The notes beneath the pieces are model-generated. The model made no database searches and was not told the origin of the DNA. It was given only the letters and a program-made list of their open reading frames with translations. Source: an uncultured Gammaproteobacteria bacterium (GTDB lineage Bacteria; Pseudomonadota; Gammaproteobacteria; SZUA-140). From it: a DNA stretch of 48,084 nucleotides. Position 1 is the first letter of the stretch. Each line of letters starts with the position of its first letter. Location: the NCBI GenBank assembly GCA_945787155.1, contig CALZHD010000010.1, forward strand, positions 1 through 48,084. Reading direction: 5' to 3'. Shown here piece by piece: positions 26,530 to 36,415 of this stretch. Made by a program: the position numbers and the translations under genes.

Positions 26530-29331
26530 ATGATGCGGACAAGAAGAGAAAAAAAAGCACTTCCACTGTTCACTATCGCGTTCATTGTAGGGATTTTTTC
26601 CACTACAAGCTTGGCCACTCTGGCCATTTTCAATCTTAAAAATCATGAAGAGGAGACTTATGCAAATGAAGTCGCTCTGGCAAGAGATCTCATCACTCAG
26701 CGGTTGAGCGGCGTTGATGAAGTTCTGCACAGTGTAAAAGCGCTGTTTGACGCATCTTCGCACGTTGATGCTAACGAGTTTCGAATTTTGTCAGAAAACG
26801 CTTTTGATAGGCATCAATACATTAACAGCTTTCTCTACATGCCGTTGGTGAGCGATAACGAGCGCGATGCATTTGAAAAAAAAATGCGGGATGAGGGGTA
26901 TTATACTTATGCCATTACTGAGAACAAGAATGGTCAACGGCAACTTTCTCCACCCAGGGAAAAATATTTTCCTATCATCTATATGGAGCCTTTTTCTCCC
27001 AAAAACGCGGCCAGCCTGGGATTTGATCTTCTATCTGAGACACAAAATGAAGCTTATATTATGCATGCGATCGATAGCAGCGAGAGCGTTATCCTCCCCA
27101 TAGATGCCCCTAATCACACGCAGCAACACATGCTTGTCAAGCCACTCTACGCCGGTAAGGATACGCCAAAAACAATTTCGGAGCGACGTCACACCATCAA
27201 CGGCATGATTGCATTATATATAGACAGTCAGAAAATAATTGATGGCATCTCTTTAGCTGAAAACATAAGTCTACGATTGGAAAATATTCCGCTGCTACAG
27301 TCACAGAACAATAAGCTCATGCTAGATCATAGGCAACCGCTCGAAGATTCAGACCGTCTGATACCTTTGATGGCACTTACTAATCAGAGTCAGTTCAACA
27401 TAGGTGCATTACAGTTTTCACTAATAATAGACAAACATATTGCCTGGAAGGAGACGCGCTACGAACAAGTGATCGCAGCCTTCCTTGTTGGCATTATTAT
27501 TACCGTCCTGTTATTACTGCTATCAAAAGCTATTAAGGACAGGGCTTCTGAGTTGCAACGTCGAAATCAGGAGATAAAAAACCTTGTGGATCAGCGCACA
27601 CGCGAGCTGGCACTTGAAAAAGATCGCGCTCATATCACGTTGGCCTCAATCGGTGATGGGGTAATTACTACCAATTCAGATGGAGAGGTAGATTACATAA
27701 ACCCTGCTGCAGAGATTATTACCGGCTGGGGTCGGACCGATGCAATACAAAAACCGATCGATGAAATCTTTGTTGTCATCAATGAAAAAACGAAAAAAAT
27801 ACAAGCCAATCCGGTTTACAAATGCCTGACTAGCAAAGAGGCGGTAATCCTGCCTGAGTATTCTGCCGTCATCAATCAGGAAAACAATCAGGCGCAGGCC
27901 GTTGAGGCCACGGTTGCACCTATCGTAGATGACAATAACAAGCTGGGCGGTACGGTACTGGTATTTCATGATGTCAGCGAGGCGCGCAAAATGTCGCAAC
28001 AAATGACATACCAGGCGACGCATGATGCATTGACGGGTTTGCCGAACCGGGTTCTTCTGATAGACAGGCTCAAACAGGCACTGAGCCGCGCACCCTGGAA
28101 CAAAAAATCAGTCGCCGTGCTTTTTCTCGATCTCGACCGTTTCAAAATAGTCAATGACACCCTCGGTCACGAGGCAGGTGACGAACTATTATGCCAGATT
28201 GCGGATCGAATGGAAAACTGTATTCGTGAGGGTGATACCATCAGTCGTCTGGGCGGAGATGAGTTTGTCATCGTGCTCACCGATCTGGCCGCAGAAGAAG
28301 ATATACCAGTGGTCGCGAAAAAATTTGTTGATGCACTCGCGCACCCTTTTTCGTTGAATGAACAGGAGTTTTTTATCAGCGCCAGCATCGGCATCAGCCT
28401 GTTTCCTGCTCATGGAGACGATCCATTTACCTTGATGAAAAACGCAGACATTGCGATGTATCAGGCCAAGAATTCTGGGCGTAATAATTTTCTGTTTTAT
28501 GATGCCGACATGAATTCAATTGATAGCAAGCGGCTCAGCCTTGAGACAGACTTGCGCCGCGCACTGGAAAGAGATGAACTTGAACTCTATTATCAACCGC
28601 AGATTGATATCAAAACCAGCACGATCATCGGCGCAGAGGCGTTGTTGCGCTGGAATCACAGCTCGCTGGGGCTGGTATCCCCGATGGACTTTATCCCTCT
28701 GGCAGAAGAGACGGGCTTGATTGTACCGATTGGACAATGGGTGATGGAGCAAGCCTGCCAGCAAGTTAACGCCTGGCACCATCAAGGACTCAAACCCATC
28801 CACATTGCGGTTAACATCGCTCATCGTCAATTCAACAGCGGTAGTCTGATGCTAGATGTCAAGCGAGCATTGAGCAAATCCGGGCTTGAGGCACGATACC
28901 TGGAACTCGAGCTGACAGAAGGCATTCTCGCAGAAAACTCTCACAGCGCCATCAATACCTTGAATGACCTGAAGAAGATGGGGATAAAACTCTCGATTGA
29001 TGATTTCGGCACAGGTTATTCTTCATTCGCTTACCTGAAACGATTTCCGCTAAATGCGCTCAAGGTGGACCGTTGTTTTGTTAAAGATATCACTCAAAAC
29101 AAGGATGATGCGGCAATCTGCTCTGCCATTATTGCCATGGCGCACAATCTCAATCTGCACGTAGTAGCCGAGGGGGTAGAAGACGAGGAACAACTGGCCT
29201 TTCTGAAACAGCACGATTGCGATTTTGTGCAGGGGTTCTATTATAGCCGTCCTGTGCCCGCGAAAAATTTTGCTGAAATGCTAGGTCAAGCGGGTGCTAT
29301 GCCTGATAGATCATTACAGTTGATCGATTGA
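26530..29331 (+). CDS. CHASE-PAS-GGDEF-EAL c-di-GMP enzyme
   Basis: A 933-residue membrane protein that can both make and break c-di-GMP. TM1 is about residues 12-35, CHASE about 60-245, TM2 about 308-330, and PAS about 360-475 (LASIGDGVITTNSDG). GGDEF covers about 490-650, with RLGGDEF at about 573 and an inhibitory-site RxxD (REGD) five residues before it. EAL covers about 665-915, with EALLRW, VNIAHRQF, ELELTEG, IDDFGTGYSS, LKVDR and AEGVED; all expected catalytic residues look present. I chose ATG 26530, although ATG 26533 is equally possible; no strong ribosome site is seen. It is divergent from the related CHASE kinase. Confidence 0.94.
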   Translation: MMRTRREKKALPLFTIAFIVGIFSTTSLATLAIFNLKNHEEETYANEVALARDLITQRLSGVDEVLHSVKALFDASSHVDANEFRILSENAFDRHQYINSFLYMPLVSDNERDAFEKKMRDEGYYTYAITENKNGQRQLSPPREKYFPIIYMEPFSPKNAASLGFDLLSETQNEAYIMHAIDSSESVILPIDAPNHTQQHMLVKPLYAGKDTPKTISERRHTINGMIALYIDSQKIIDGISLAENISLRLENIPLLQSQNNKLMLDHRQPLEDSDRLIPLMALTNQSQFNIGALQFSLIIDKHIAWKETRYEQVIAAFLVGIIITVLLLLLSKAIKDRASELQRRNQEIKNLVDQRTRELALEKDRAHITLASIGDGVITTNSDGEVDYINPAAEIITGWGRTDAIQKPIDEIFVVINEKTKKIQANPVYKCLTSKEAVILPEYSAVINQENNQAQAVEATVAPIVDDNNKLGGTVLVFHDVSEARKMSQQMTYQATHDALTGLPNRVLLIDRLKQALSRAPWNKKSVAVLFLDLDRFKIVNDTLGHEAGDELLCQIADRMENCIREGDTISRLGGDEFVIVLTDLAAEEDIPVVAKKFVDALAHPFSLNEQEFFISASIGISLFPAHGDDPFTLMKNADIAMYQAKNSGRNNFLFYDADMNSIDSKRLSLETDLRRALERDELELYYQPQIDIKTSTIIGAEALLRWNHSSLGLVSPMDFIPLAEETGLIVPIGQWVMEQACQQVNAWHHQGLKPIHIAVNIAHRQFNSGSLMLDVKRALSKSGLEARYLELELTEGILAENSHSAINTLNDLKKMGIKLSIDDFGTGYSSFAYLKRFPLNALKVDRCFVKDITQNKDDAAICSAIIAMAHNLNLHVVAEGVEDEEQLAFLKQHDCDFVQGFYYSRPVPAKNFAEMLGQAGAMPDRSLQLID

Positions 29332-29729
29332 TCCGTGCTCAGCGAAGATCGTCAAATTTTATTTTTTCGGGTCGATGAAAATCGATCGCTTCAGCATCAT
29401 TGATTGCCTATTGGCATCGACGCTGCTTATACTAGTGCTAGAATATAACAACACAAAGAGTGTGCTTATGGTTGGGCTTGGTAGGCTCTATTTTTCGGGA
29501 AGCTCACAACAGGTCATACAACGGAGTAATGGTTGCCAGGCGTGTTTTTTTTGGGTGCTTGATAATATCGTGTATCTAACAAAGCTTCCGGGCGTCATCA
29601 AGAGATACCGCCAGATGATGAGTCGTAATATCAAACTGAATGCTGTTCGAGTCAAAATAAAGGATCACCCTGGACAATGCGATGGGGGGAGATAATCACG
29701 ACGCTGATTATTTAACGATAAGCACTATT
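29332..29729. other. intergenic region upstream of the phosphorelay operon
   Basis: About 400 bases. One open frame (29375-29695) has no ribosome site or known relatives and I do not accept it. A purine-rich GGGGGGAG at 29684-29691 has no start codon at a suitable distance. Promoter position is not evident. Confidence 0.4.
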
Positions 29730-32426
29730 ATGAAAAAACCGGAAATACCCACCAACGAAGCGGTGCGTCACCAGTCCTTGTGCGAACTTGCAATACTCGA
29801 TACCGCTGCGGAGGCGCGTTTCGACCGCATCACGCGCGTTGCGCAGCGCCACTTCAACGTCCCTATCGCACTGGTCAGCCTGGTTGATTCGGAGCGACAG
29901 TGGTTCAAGTCACGCCAGGGGCTGGATGCCAGCGAGACGCCGCGAGATATTTCGTTCTGCGGTCATGCCATTCTGGCAGACGATATCTTTTACATCGCCA
30001 ATACCCTGGAGGATCCGCGCTTTGCCGATAACCCGTTGGTGATGGGTGGTCCTAAAATCCGCTTCTATGCAGGCGCTCCGCTGCATGCGCCGGATGGGCA
30101 GCGTATCGGTACGCTATGCATTATCGACGACAAGCCGCGGACATTTTCACAGGATGAGTTGACCGTCTTGCGTGACCTGGCGGATGCAGTCGAAGCCGAA
30201 CTGGAGCGCGGTCATCTCCTGTTGGCGGAAACGGCGCTGGCGGATAATGAAGCACGCATCCGTGCCATTGTAGATATGGTGCTCGATGGAATTATTACCA
30301 TCGATTCATACGGTAGGGTGCAGACCTTCAATCCGGCGGCGGAGAGGATTTTTGGCTATGTTGCGACTGAAGTGGTGGGGCATAATGTTAACATGCTGAT
30401 GCCGGCACCCTATGTCGAAGAGCATGATAGCTACCTGCAAAATTACCTGGCCACTGGCGACAAAAAGGTGATTGGTATCGGTCGGGAAGTGACCGGTCAG
30501 CGCAAGGACGGTTCGACTTTCCCGATGGAGCTGGCGGTGAGCGAGATGAAGGTGAATGGTGATCGTATGTTCACCGGCATTGTGCGTGATATTACTGAGC
30601 GTAAGCGCATCGAATCGAATCTACGTTCTAGTGAGAACCGTATGCGCGCCGTGATCGACACGGTAGTCGATGGCATCATTACGATTAAAGACACTGGGAT
30701 GATCCAGACTGCCAATCCCGCGACAGCGAGTATCTTTGGTTACGATATCGATGAAATGCTTGGTCACAACGTCAACATGCTGATGCCCGAACCTTACCAC
30801 AATGCCCATGACGGTTATCTGCATAATTATCTGACCACTGGCGATAAGAAAGTGATCGGCATTGGCCGTGAGGTTACCGGCCTGCGTAAGGACGGTTCGA
30901 CTTTTCCCATGGAGCTGGCGGTGAGCGAGATGGAAGTCAATGGCGAGCGCATGTTCACTGGCATTGTACGCGACATCACTGAGCGCAAGCGACTGGATCT
31001 GCTGAAGAGTGAGTTCGTCTCCACCGTCAGTCATGAGCTGCGCACACCGTTGACTTCTATCCGCGGTGCACTGGGGCTGGTGTTGGGCAAGTCTGCCGAA
31101 TCATTGCCAAACAGTGTGCGGCAGATGCTGAAGATGGCAGAGCGCAATAGCGAACGGCTGACGCTACTGATCAACGACATCCTTGACCTGGAGAAGATTG
31201 AGTCGGGACGACTCGAGTTCGAACTTGCCGAGCTGGATCTTGTAGCGCTGGCAAGACGGGCGGTGGAGGACAGCGAGGGCTATGCGCACCAGCACCAGGT
31301 GCAACTGTGTTTGCAGACGAATTTGACAACGGCGCCGGTGCGCGGCGACACGCATCGTCTGTTGCAGGTATTTGCCAATTTGATTTCCAATGCGGTGAAA
31401 TATTCTCCTCAAGATGGTACGGTAGAAATTTTAGTGACGTCCAATGATGGTGGTTTTCGCGTGGCGGTGTGCGACCATGGCCCAGGTATACCCGCCGCAT
31501 TTCGCAGTCGGATCTTCCAGCGCTTTGCTCAGGCCGATAGTTCGGATACCCGCGAGAAGGGAGGCACCGGTTTGGGACTCAGCATCTCTCAGGCGATTAT
31601 CGAACGCCACGAGGGCAGAATTGGTTACCAATCGGAAGAGGGAGAGGGAACGGTGTTTCATTTTGATCTTCCGGCTGTGGAAGCGGTCATCAAGGAGGGG
31701 GCTGGAAATGAGCGCTGTATCCGAGTGCTCATCTGCGAAGATAATGCCGACGTGGCCTCTATTCTGGCCGAGATGTTGAAGCCAGAGGGAATGGTCAGCG
31801 ATATCGCTGCCACCGCTGAGGCTGCCCGTACACTGCTGGCCAAACATGCTTACCGTTTGCTGCTGCTTGACCTGACGCTACCTGATGCCGACGGCCTGCA
31901 GTTTCTGCGCGAACTGCGCAGCGTTGCCGCTACCGTAGATCTGCCGGTGATCGTCGTTTCCGGTCGAGCCGAGGAGGGTCGCATTGCCTTTAATGGGGAT
32001 GCGATGGCCGTCGTTGACTGGCTGCAGAAACCGTTGGAACTTGAGCGTCTGAAAAGGGCGCTCCATGAGGTTCTACGACACAACTATCGACCGTGCATCC
32101 TGCATGTGGAGGATGATCCAGATATCATTCAGATCACACAGGTATTGCTGGAGGAGACGGCCGAACTTAGTCATGTCGCCACCGTGCGGGGCGCACGAGA
32201 GATGCTGGCTGCACAGAATTTCGATCTGGTTATTTTAGACCTCGGTCTGGCCGATGGCTCCGGGTTGGAGCTGCTCGATGAGCTCAAGGGGGGCTGTCCA
32301 GTGGTGATTTTCTCGGCTCAGATACCGGATCGAGAAATCACCGAACAGGTGACGGCTGCGCTTACTAAGTCGATGACCAGTAATGAGCAGTTGCTTGAAA
32401 CTATCAATAAAATTTTGCGAGGCTAG
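29730..32426 (+). CDS. GAF-PAS-PAS hybrid histidine kinase with two receivers; FixL-type PAS
   Basis: An 898-residue protein without membrane segments. GAF is about residues 20-165 (ISFCGHAIL, IRFYAGAPLHAP, GTLCIID). Two tandem PAS domains follow (about 172-295 and 300-422), then HisKA (STVSHELRTPL, His435), HATPase (LISNAVKYS, GTGLGLSIS) and two receivers (LLLLDLTLPD, LVILDLGLAD). Both PAS domains keep the FixL pattern HD.Y, then GIGREVTG 17 residues on: His232/Arg252 and His360/Arg380 align with the FixL haem ligand His200 and Arg220. They are near copies of each other. I used ATG 29730 (MKKPEIPTNE) over 29682. It is the first gene of a three-gene relay operon. Confidence 0.93.
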   Translation: MKKPEIPTNEAVRHQSLCELAILDTAAEARFDRITRVAQRHFNVPIALVSLVDSERQWFKSRQGLDASETPRDISFCGHAILADDIFYIANTLEDPRFADNPLVMGGPKIRFYAGAPLHAPDGQRIGTLCIIDDKPRTFSQDELTVLRDLADAVEAELERGHLLLAETALADNEARIRAIVDMVLDGIITIDSYGRVQTFNPAAERIFGYVATEVVGHNVNMLMPAPYVEEHDSYLQNYLATGDKKVIGIGREVTGQRKDGSTFPMELAVSEMKVNGDRMFTGIVRDITERKRIESNLRSSENRMRAVIDTVVDGIITIKDTGMIQTANPATASIFGYDIDEMLGHNVNMLMPEPYHNAHDGYLHNYLTTGDKKVIGIGREVTGLRKDGSTFPMELAVSEMEVNGERMFTGIVRDITERKRLDLLKSEFVSTVSHELRTPLTSIRGALGLVLGKSAESLPNSVRQMLKMAERNSERLTLLINDILDLEKIESGRLEFELAELDLVALARRAVEDSEGYAHQHQVQLCLQTNLTTAPVRGDTHRLLQVFANLISNAVKYSPQDGTVEILVTSNDGGFRVAVCDHGPGIPAAFRSRIFQRFAQADSSDTREKGGTGLGLSISQAIIERHEGRIGYQSEEGEGTVFHFDLPAVEAVIKEGAGNERCIRVLICEDNADVASILAEMLKPEGMVSDIAATAEAARTLLAKHAYRLLLLDLTLPDADGLQFLRELRSVAATVDLPVIVVSGRAEEGRIAFNGDAMAVVDWLQKPLELERLKRALHEVLRHNYRPCILHVEDDPDIIQITQVLLEETAELSHVATVRGAREMLAAQNFDLVILDLGLADGSGLELLDELKGGCPVVIFSAQIPDREITEQVTAALTKSMTSNEQLLETINKILRG

Positions 32427-32432
32427 CGAGTC

Positions 32433-32816
32433 ATGGATGAAAATTTACGGATCTTATATGTAGAAGACGATGCGGATATTCGGCTTGTCGCCGAGATGGC
32501 GCTAGAGGGTGAAGGCTTTGAGCTGGTGATCTGCGAGTCGGGCCAGGAGGCGCTTAACACGGCGGTAGATCAGAAGCCGGATGTGTTGTTACTCGATGTC
32601 ATGATGCCGGGCATGGATGGTCCGACCACGCTACAGAAACTGCGTGAGCTGCCTCACCTTGTGACGACGCCGGTCATTTTCATGACCGCCAAGGTGCAGT
32701 CTGAGGAGGTGGCGCAATACAAATCTATGGGGGCAATAGGCGTGATCAGCAAACCTTTTGATCCGATGACCCTGGCTGAACAGATTCGTAGCCTCGTGGA
32801 GCAGAAGCATGCCTGA
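32433..32816 (+). CDS. Single-domain response regulator (CheY-like)
   Basis: A stand-alone 127-residue receiver: acidic pair YVEDDAD (about residues 10-16), phospho-acceptor in [11 protein letters not shown] (Asp about 54), Thr/Ala switch in FMTAK and the conserved lysine in ISKPFDP. It lies 6 nt after the hybrid kinase and overlaps the next gene by 8 nt. It probably shuttles phosphate between the kinase and the HPt domain of the following diguanylate cyclase. Confidence 0.95.
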   Translation: MDENLRILYVEDDADIRLVAEMALEGEGFELVICESGQEALNTAVDQKPDVLLLDVMMPGMDGPTTLQKLRELPHLVTTPVIFMTAKVQSEEVAQYKSMGAIGVISKPFDPMTLAEQIRSLVEQKHA

Positions 32817-34470
32817 AGTGACATCAGACAAGACGGCAAAACTGCGCGAGTTGCAGAGGCGTTTCGGCGCGCAGTTGCCGCAGCGACTGGCGGATATCCA
32901 ACACCATTGGCAGGCGTGCCTGGTGGGGGACGATAACGAAGAGTTGTACCGCCTGGTGCACAGCCTGGCCGGGGCGGCGGGTACGTTCGGATTTCATCGC
33001 CTGGGTGAACAGGCGCGGGCGCTGGAACAGCTGTTATTACGGAATAAGGGGAGTATCAAGCGCTGCCCGGAATTACCGGTCATCGAAGATGTGATTGCAG
33101 ACCTGTTGCTGTTCACGGTGCAGCAGCCAGATCAGCTCGCATCGGCTGACTCAGAGGCGTCTTTTCAGGAAGCGACAGGTAAAGAAAGGGGCGAGTCACT
33201 GGTGTATCTGTTGGAAGACGATGTCAGCCAGGCGCGAGAAGCTGCCGTTCAGTTACAATATTTTGGTTATGAGATTAAGATTTTCCACAGAACCGCAGCT
33301 TTGAAAGCCGCCATGGCGCAGGAAGTGCCGGCTGCGTTGGTGGCGGATATCCATCTTTCTGAAGGCGACCAAGCAGGCCCTGATATTGTCGCCGAACTAC
33401 GTGACGGATTGACGCGTGATGTGCCGGTCATATTTGTGTCCGGGTCTGATAGCTGGCAGGACCGCCTGGCCGTCGTGCGCGCGGGTGGTCAGGCCTATCT
33501 CTCCAAACCGATTAACTTCAGCGTGCTGGTTGAGCAGTTAGATGTGGTCACTGGCAATAAGCAAGAGGCGCCTTATCGGATACTGGTGGTTGACGATACG
33601 CCGCTATTGGCGCAGCACTATGCCGCCGTGCTGGAGGCCGCTGGTATGCGCATCAAGACTGTTAATGACCCGGCGCAGCTACTGGATGTGCTGCTTATGT
33701 TTAGTCCGGATCTTATTCTGATGGATATTTTTATGCCAGGCTGCAGTGGAGTGGAGGCTGCCCAGGTGATTCGGCAGCAGTCGATTTATGCCAACCTGCC
33801 GATCGTCTATCTCTCTACGGAAACATCGCTGACTCAGCAACTGGCAGCACTACAGCTCGGCGGTGGCGACGACTTTTTACAGAAACCGATCAGCGACACC
33901 TATCTGACTGATGCGGTGCACATACGGGCTAAACGCTTCCGTGAGCTGAGCGCGCTGATGAATCAGGATGGGCTCACCGGCCTGCTTAACCACATCAACC
34001 TGAAACTCGCACTAGAGCGTGAAATTGCGCAGGCGCAGCGGCGATCCAGTGCGCTGAGCTTTGTGATGTTGGATATAGACCATTTCAAATCCGTTAACGA
34101 TAGTTATGGGCACCTCATCGGCGATCGTGTCATCAAGAGTCTGGCTCGCCTGCTCAGCCATCGGCTGCGCAAAGGCGATGTCGCAGCACGCTATGGCGGC
34201 GAAGAGTTCGCCCTCATTCTGCCGGATACCTCGCTCGAGCTTGCCCAGGGTTTGCTTGATGATCTGCGACGGCAGTTCTCTGAAATTTCCCATGCTCATG
34301 AGCACGGTGAATTCACCGTCACTTTCAGTGCTGGTATCGCGGCCTGCCCGCCACAGGCGGAAATGCAGGCCCTGATCGCCGCGGCGGATAGAGCCCTCTA
34401 CCAGGCGAAACATGCGGGACGCAATCAGGTGGTGCTTGATGATGATGGAACGTCAGTAAACACGTTATAA
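32809..34470 (+). CDS. HPt-REC-REC-GGDEF response regulator (diguanylate cyclase)
   Basis: A 553-residue cytoplasmic output protein. An HPt domain (about 5-105) has the phospho-His in [14 protein letters not shown] (about His46). Receiver 1 (about 128-245; [17 protein letters not shown]) and receiver 2 (about 258-375; [18 protein letters not shown]) precede a GGDEF domain (about 380-545) with RYGGEEF and an inhibitory-site RKGD five residues upstream. The layout is like PleD with an added HPt. c-di-GMP production should depend on the phosphorelay from the upstream hybrid kinase and free receiver. Confidence 0.95.
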   Translation: MPEVTSDKTAKLRELQRRFGAQLPQRLADIQHHWQACLVGDDNEELYRLVHSLAGAAGTFGFHRLGEQARALEQLLLRNKGSIKRCPELPVIEDVIADLLLFTVQQPDQLASADSEASFQEATGKERGESLVYLLEDDVSQAREAAVQLQYFGYEIKIFHRTAALKAAMAQEVPAALVADIHLSEGDQAGPDIVAELRDGLTRDVPVIFVSGSDSWQDRLAVVRAGGQAYLSKPINFSVLVEQLDVVTGNKQEAPYRILVVDDTPLLAQHYAAVLEAAGMRIKTVNDPAQLLDVLLMFSPDLILMDIFMPGCSGVEAAQVIRQQSIYANLPIVYLSTETSLTQQLAALQLGGGDDFLQKPISDTYLTDAVHIRAKRFRELSALMNQDGLTGLLNHINLKLALEREIAQAQRRSSALSFVMLDIDHFKSVNDSYGHLIGDRVIKSLARLLSHRLRKGDVAARYGGEEFALILPDTSLELAQGLLDDLRRQFSEISHAHEHGEFTVTFSAGIAACPPQAEMQALIAAADRALYQAKHAGRNQVVLDDDGTSVNTL

Positions 34471-34581
34471 ACAATGAGTATCTCGAACCCGGTAACCCTT
34501 TAGTTTTAGCTGGCGCAACTGCGTGCCGAACACTCGCACCTTGATATTCAGGCGTTTATTCGCCTGCTTGACAGGGAATGA

Positions 34582-36312
34582 CTAATGGACGACCGCTAAT
34601 CTGCGACGCCTGATCTGTCCTGCCATGTACAGGGCAAGGAGAAGGAACATCAGGTTCACTGCTCCACTACCGCCACTTGCAGCCGTTGCAGTGCTGGCGT
34701 TTGATGTACCCACGCCGCCGGGATCAACAATCACACCATTGGCCATGCCGTCTTCATCATTGGCACCACCATCCTCGATCTCAATCTGTACACACCAGTG
34801 TCCTGCGGTGAGACCCGGTAACCAGCGCGCATCACCGGGTAATGGGCACAGGCCTTGCTCGCCGCTGGTTGAATAAAGTTTGTTGTTGTTGTCTTCTACG
34901 AAAGTACTCCAGCCGTGCACCGCGGTGAACTTCCGATAGACTGGATTGGCCGGTATCGCGCTCCGTTGCGGGATAACGAAGCGGGCTGTCTGGCCAACAT
35001 TGGGCAGGTCGTGCACTTCAAAGTCAAAGATGCCGCCAGGCGTGGCGTAATCGGGGTCAGATTTCAGGGCATCAACGGCCTGAAAGTCTGCATCACTCAA
35101 CTGCATGCCACCTTTTTCACGCTGCAGGGCGTAGCGTCCCAGTGTCACGCGCATGCCCGCTTCAGTTCTACCAAGGTAACGACTATTGTTACCCGGCACC
35201 ACGGGTAAAATATTGCTTTGCGCAATGTTATCCAGGTAATCCGGGATACCATCAAAATCTGTATCGACCATCCCCTCCGCAGCATCGTTAATGCCGTCAT
35301 CGTCAGAATCTATGCTGCTTGAAAGTGTTGGCACGGTTTCAACCACATGGATCAATATATGTTGATAGCCGCTCAGCGGCACAGAGGCATTATCGTATAC
35401 CCTGGCTGATACCTGATAAACACCTGATGCTAACGCGGATGGGTCGAAGGTAAAGCTACCCTCATCAACATCCAGATCAACGAGGGAGGCCGGGGCCGTA
35501 CTCCATTCCAGGGTGAGGCTATCGCCTGAATTCGGATCGGTTGCGACGGCCTGAACCACAATATTACCGCCGGTTTTTGTGACTCTGGCAATATTTACGC
35601 CACCATTTTGTGTGACAGAGAGGCTCACATCGGGGGGCTCATTCACCGCAGGCGTTGCGCTGGCGACATCACCGTCACGCACCGCCCAGGCAAAAAATTT
35701 AAGATCATTGATACCGTCGTAACCCTGGTAGCCATCCTCAAAACACCAGACTGTGCCGTATACATTCGAATATCTCAATCCCAGCGCGTGGACCTGATCC
35801 CATTGAAAGTTGATAAATGTCGCGCCATCTGCGCTGGTGTTAATGGGAAACTGATCTACCGGTCTTGACCCACTACTCACCCAATTTTTGGTACCATCCA
35901 GGTTGTACAGCGAGGTGTTACCGAGAATTTCATACCACAGGTAGGCAAACTCGGAGTGACTGGTATCGACGTTGTAGCCACGATCTGTTGTGCCATTCAC
36001 ACTATACGATTTATTGAGTTGATCGCCGGGGATCTTAAATGCCGGCAGTCGCCAGTCATCATAGCCGCCAAATTCTAGCGCTGCCACCCATGCCTGGGCC
36101 TCGGTCCAGGTCATCATACCGTCTTCGTCACCCAGCGTACCGCTGGAGGCGGAAAACTGGGTGGCCGCATAATTGGCATCCTTTAGCCAGGTGATATTCT
36201 GGTCTGAATCATAAATCATGCCGTTACCGCGGTCATACAGGGCGGCGTGCGCGCTGGTAGAAAGCACCATGGTGAGTGCCGATACTGAAACGAGAGCGGA
36301 TTTTTTGTTCAT
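34582..36312 (-). CDS. Secreted DUF1566-type protein with GlyGly-CTERM-like tail
   Basis: A 576-residue exported protein. It has a signal peptide (VSALTMVLSTSAHA) and a DUF1566/Lcl-type domain (about 28-215; GNGMIYDSDQNITWL, MTWTEAQAWVAAL, GYDDWRLP). An Ig-like segment (about 225-330) follows, then thrombospondin-3-like calcium repeats (DSDDDGINDAAEG, DTDFDGIPDYLD). A domain like those placed before protein-sorting tags comes next (about 370-540). The C-terminus has GGSGAVNL, a hydrophobic helix and RRRR, fitting a GlyGly-CTERM signal for rhombosortase processing. No rhombosortase gene is in the window. It lies 103 nt after another secreted protein on the same strand. Function is unknown. Confidence 0.8.
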   Translation of the reverse strand: MNKKSALVSVSALTMVLSTSAHAALYDRGNGMIYDSDQNITWLKDANYAATQFSASSGTLGDEDGMMTWTEAQAWVAALEFGGYDDWRLPAFKIPGDQLNKSYSVNGTTDRGYNVDTSHSEFAYLWYEILGNTSLYNLDGTKNWVSSGSRPVDQFPINTSADGATFINFQWDQVHALGLRYSNVYGTVWCFEDGYQGYDGINDLKFFAWAVRDGDVASATPAVNEPPDVSLSVTQNGGVNIARVTKTGGNIVVQAVATDPNSGDSLTLEWSTAPASLVDLDVDEGSFTFDPSALASGVYQVSARVYDNASVPLSGYQHILIHVVETVPTLSSSIDSDDDGINDAAEGMVDTDFDGIPDYLDNIAQSNILPVVPGNNSRYLGRTEAGMRVTLGRYALQREKGGMQLSDADFQAVDALKSDPDYATPGGIFDFEVHDLPNVGQTARFVIPQRSAIPANPVYRKFTAVHGWSTFVEDNNNKLYSTSGEQGLCPLPGDARWLPGLTAGHWCVQIEIEDGGANDEDGMANGVIVDPGGVGTSNASTATAASGGSGAVNLMFLLLALYMAGQIRRRRLAVVH

Positions 36313-36415
36313 TTTTTCACCTGGTACTAATTAAATTCAACATTCGAAAGTCACTGACTGCATACCCATTGGAATTGATGGCAATCCGGCTCCATCATTC
36401 CAATCTCGTTCTAGC

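Noticed and set aside
26309-26530. 73-codon open frame ending at the GGDEF-EAL start
   Set aside because: No ribosome site, no recognisable motif, and a parallel frame is also open; most likely part of the upstream region.
29375-29695. 106-codon open frame before the phosphorelay operon
   Set aside because: No ribosome site and no family resemblance.
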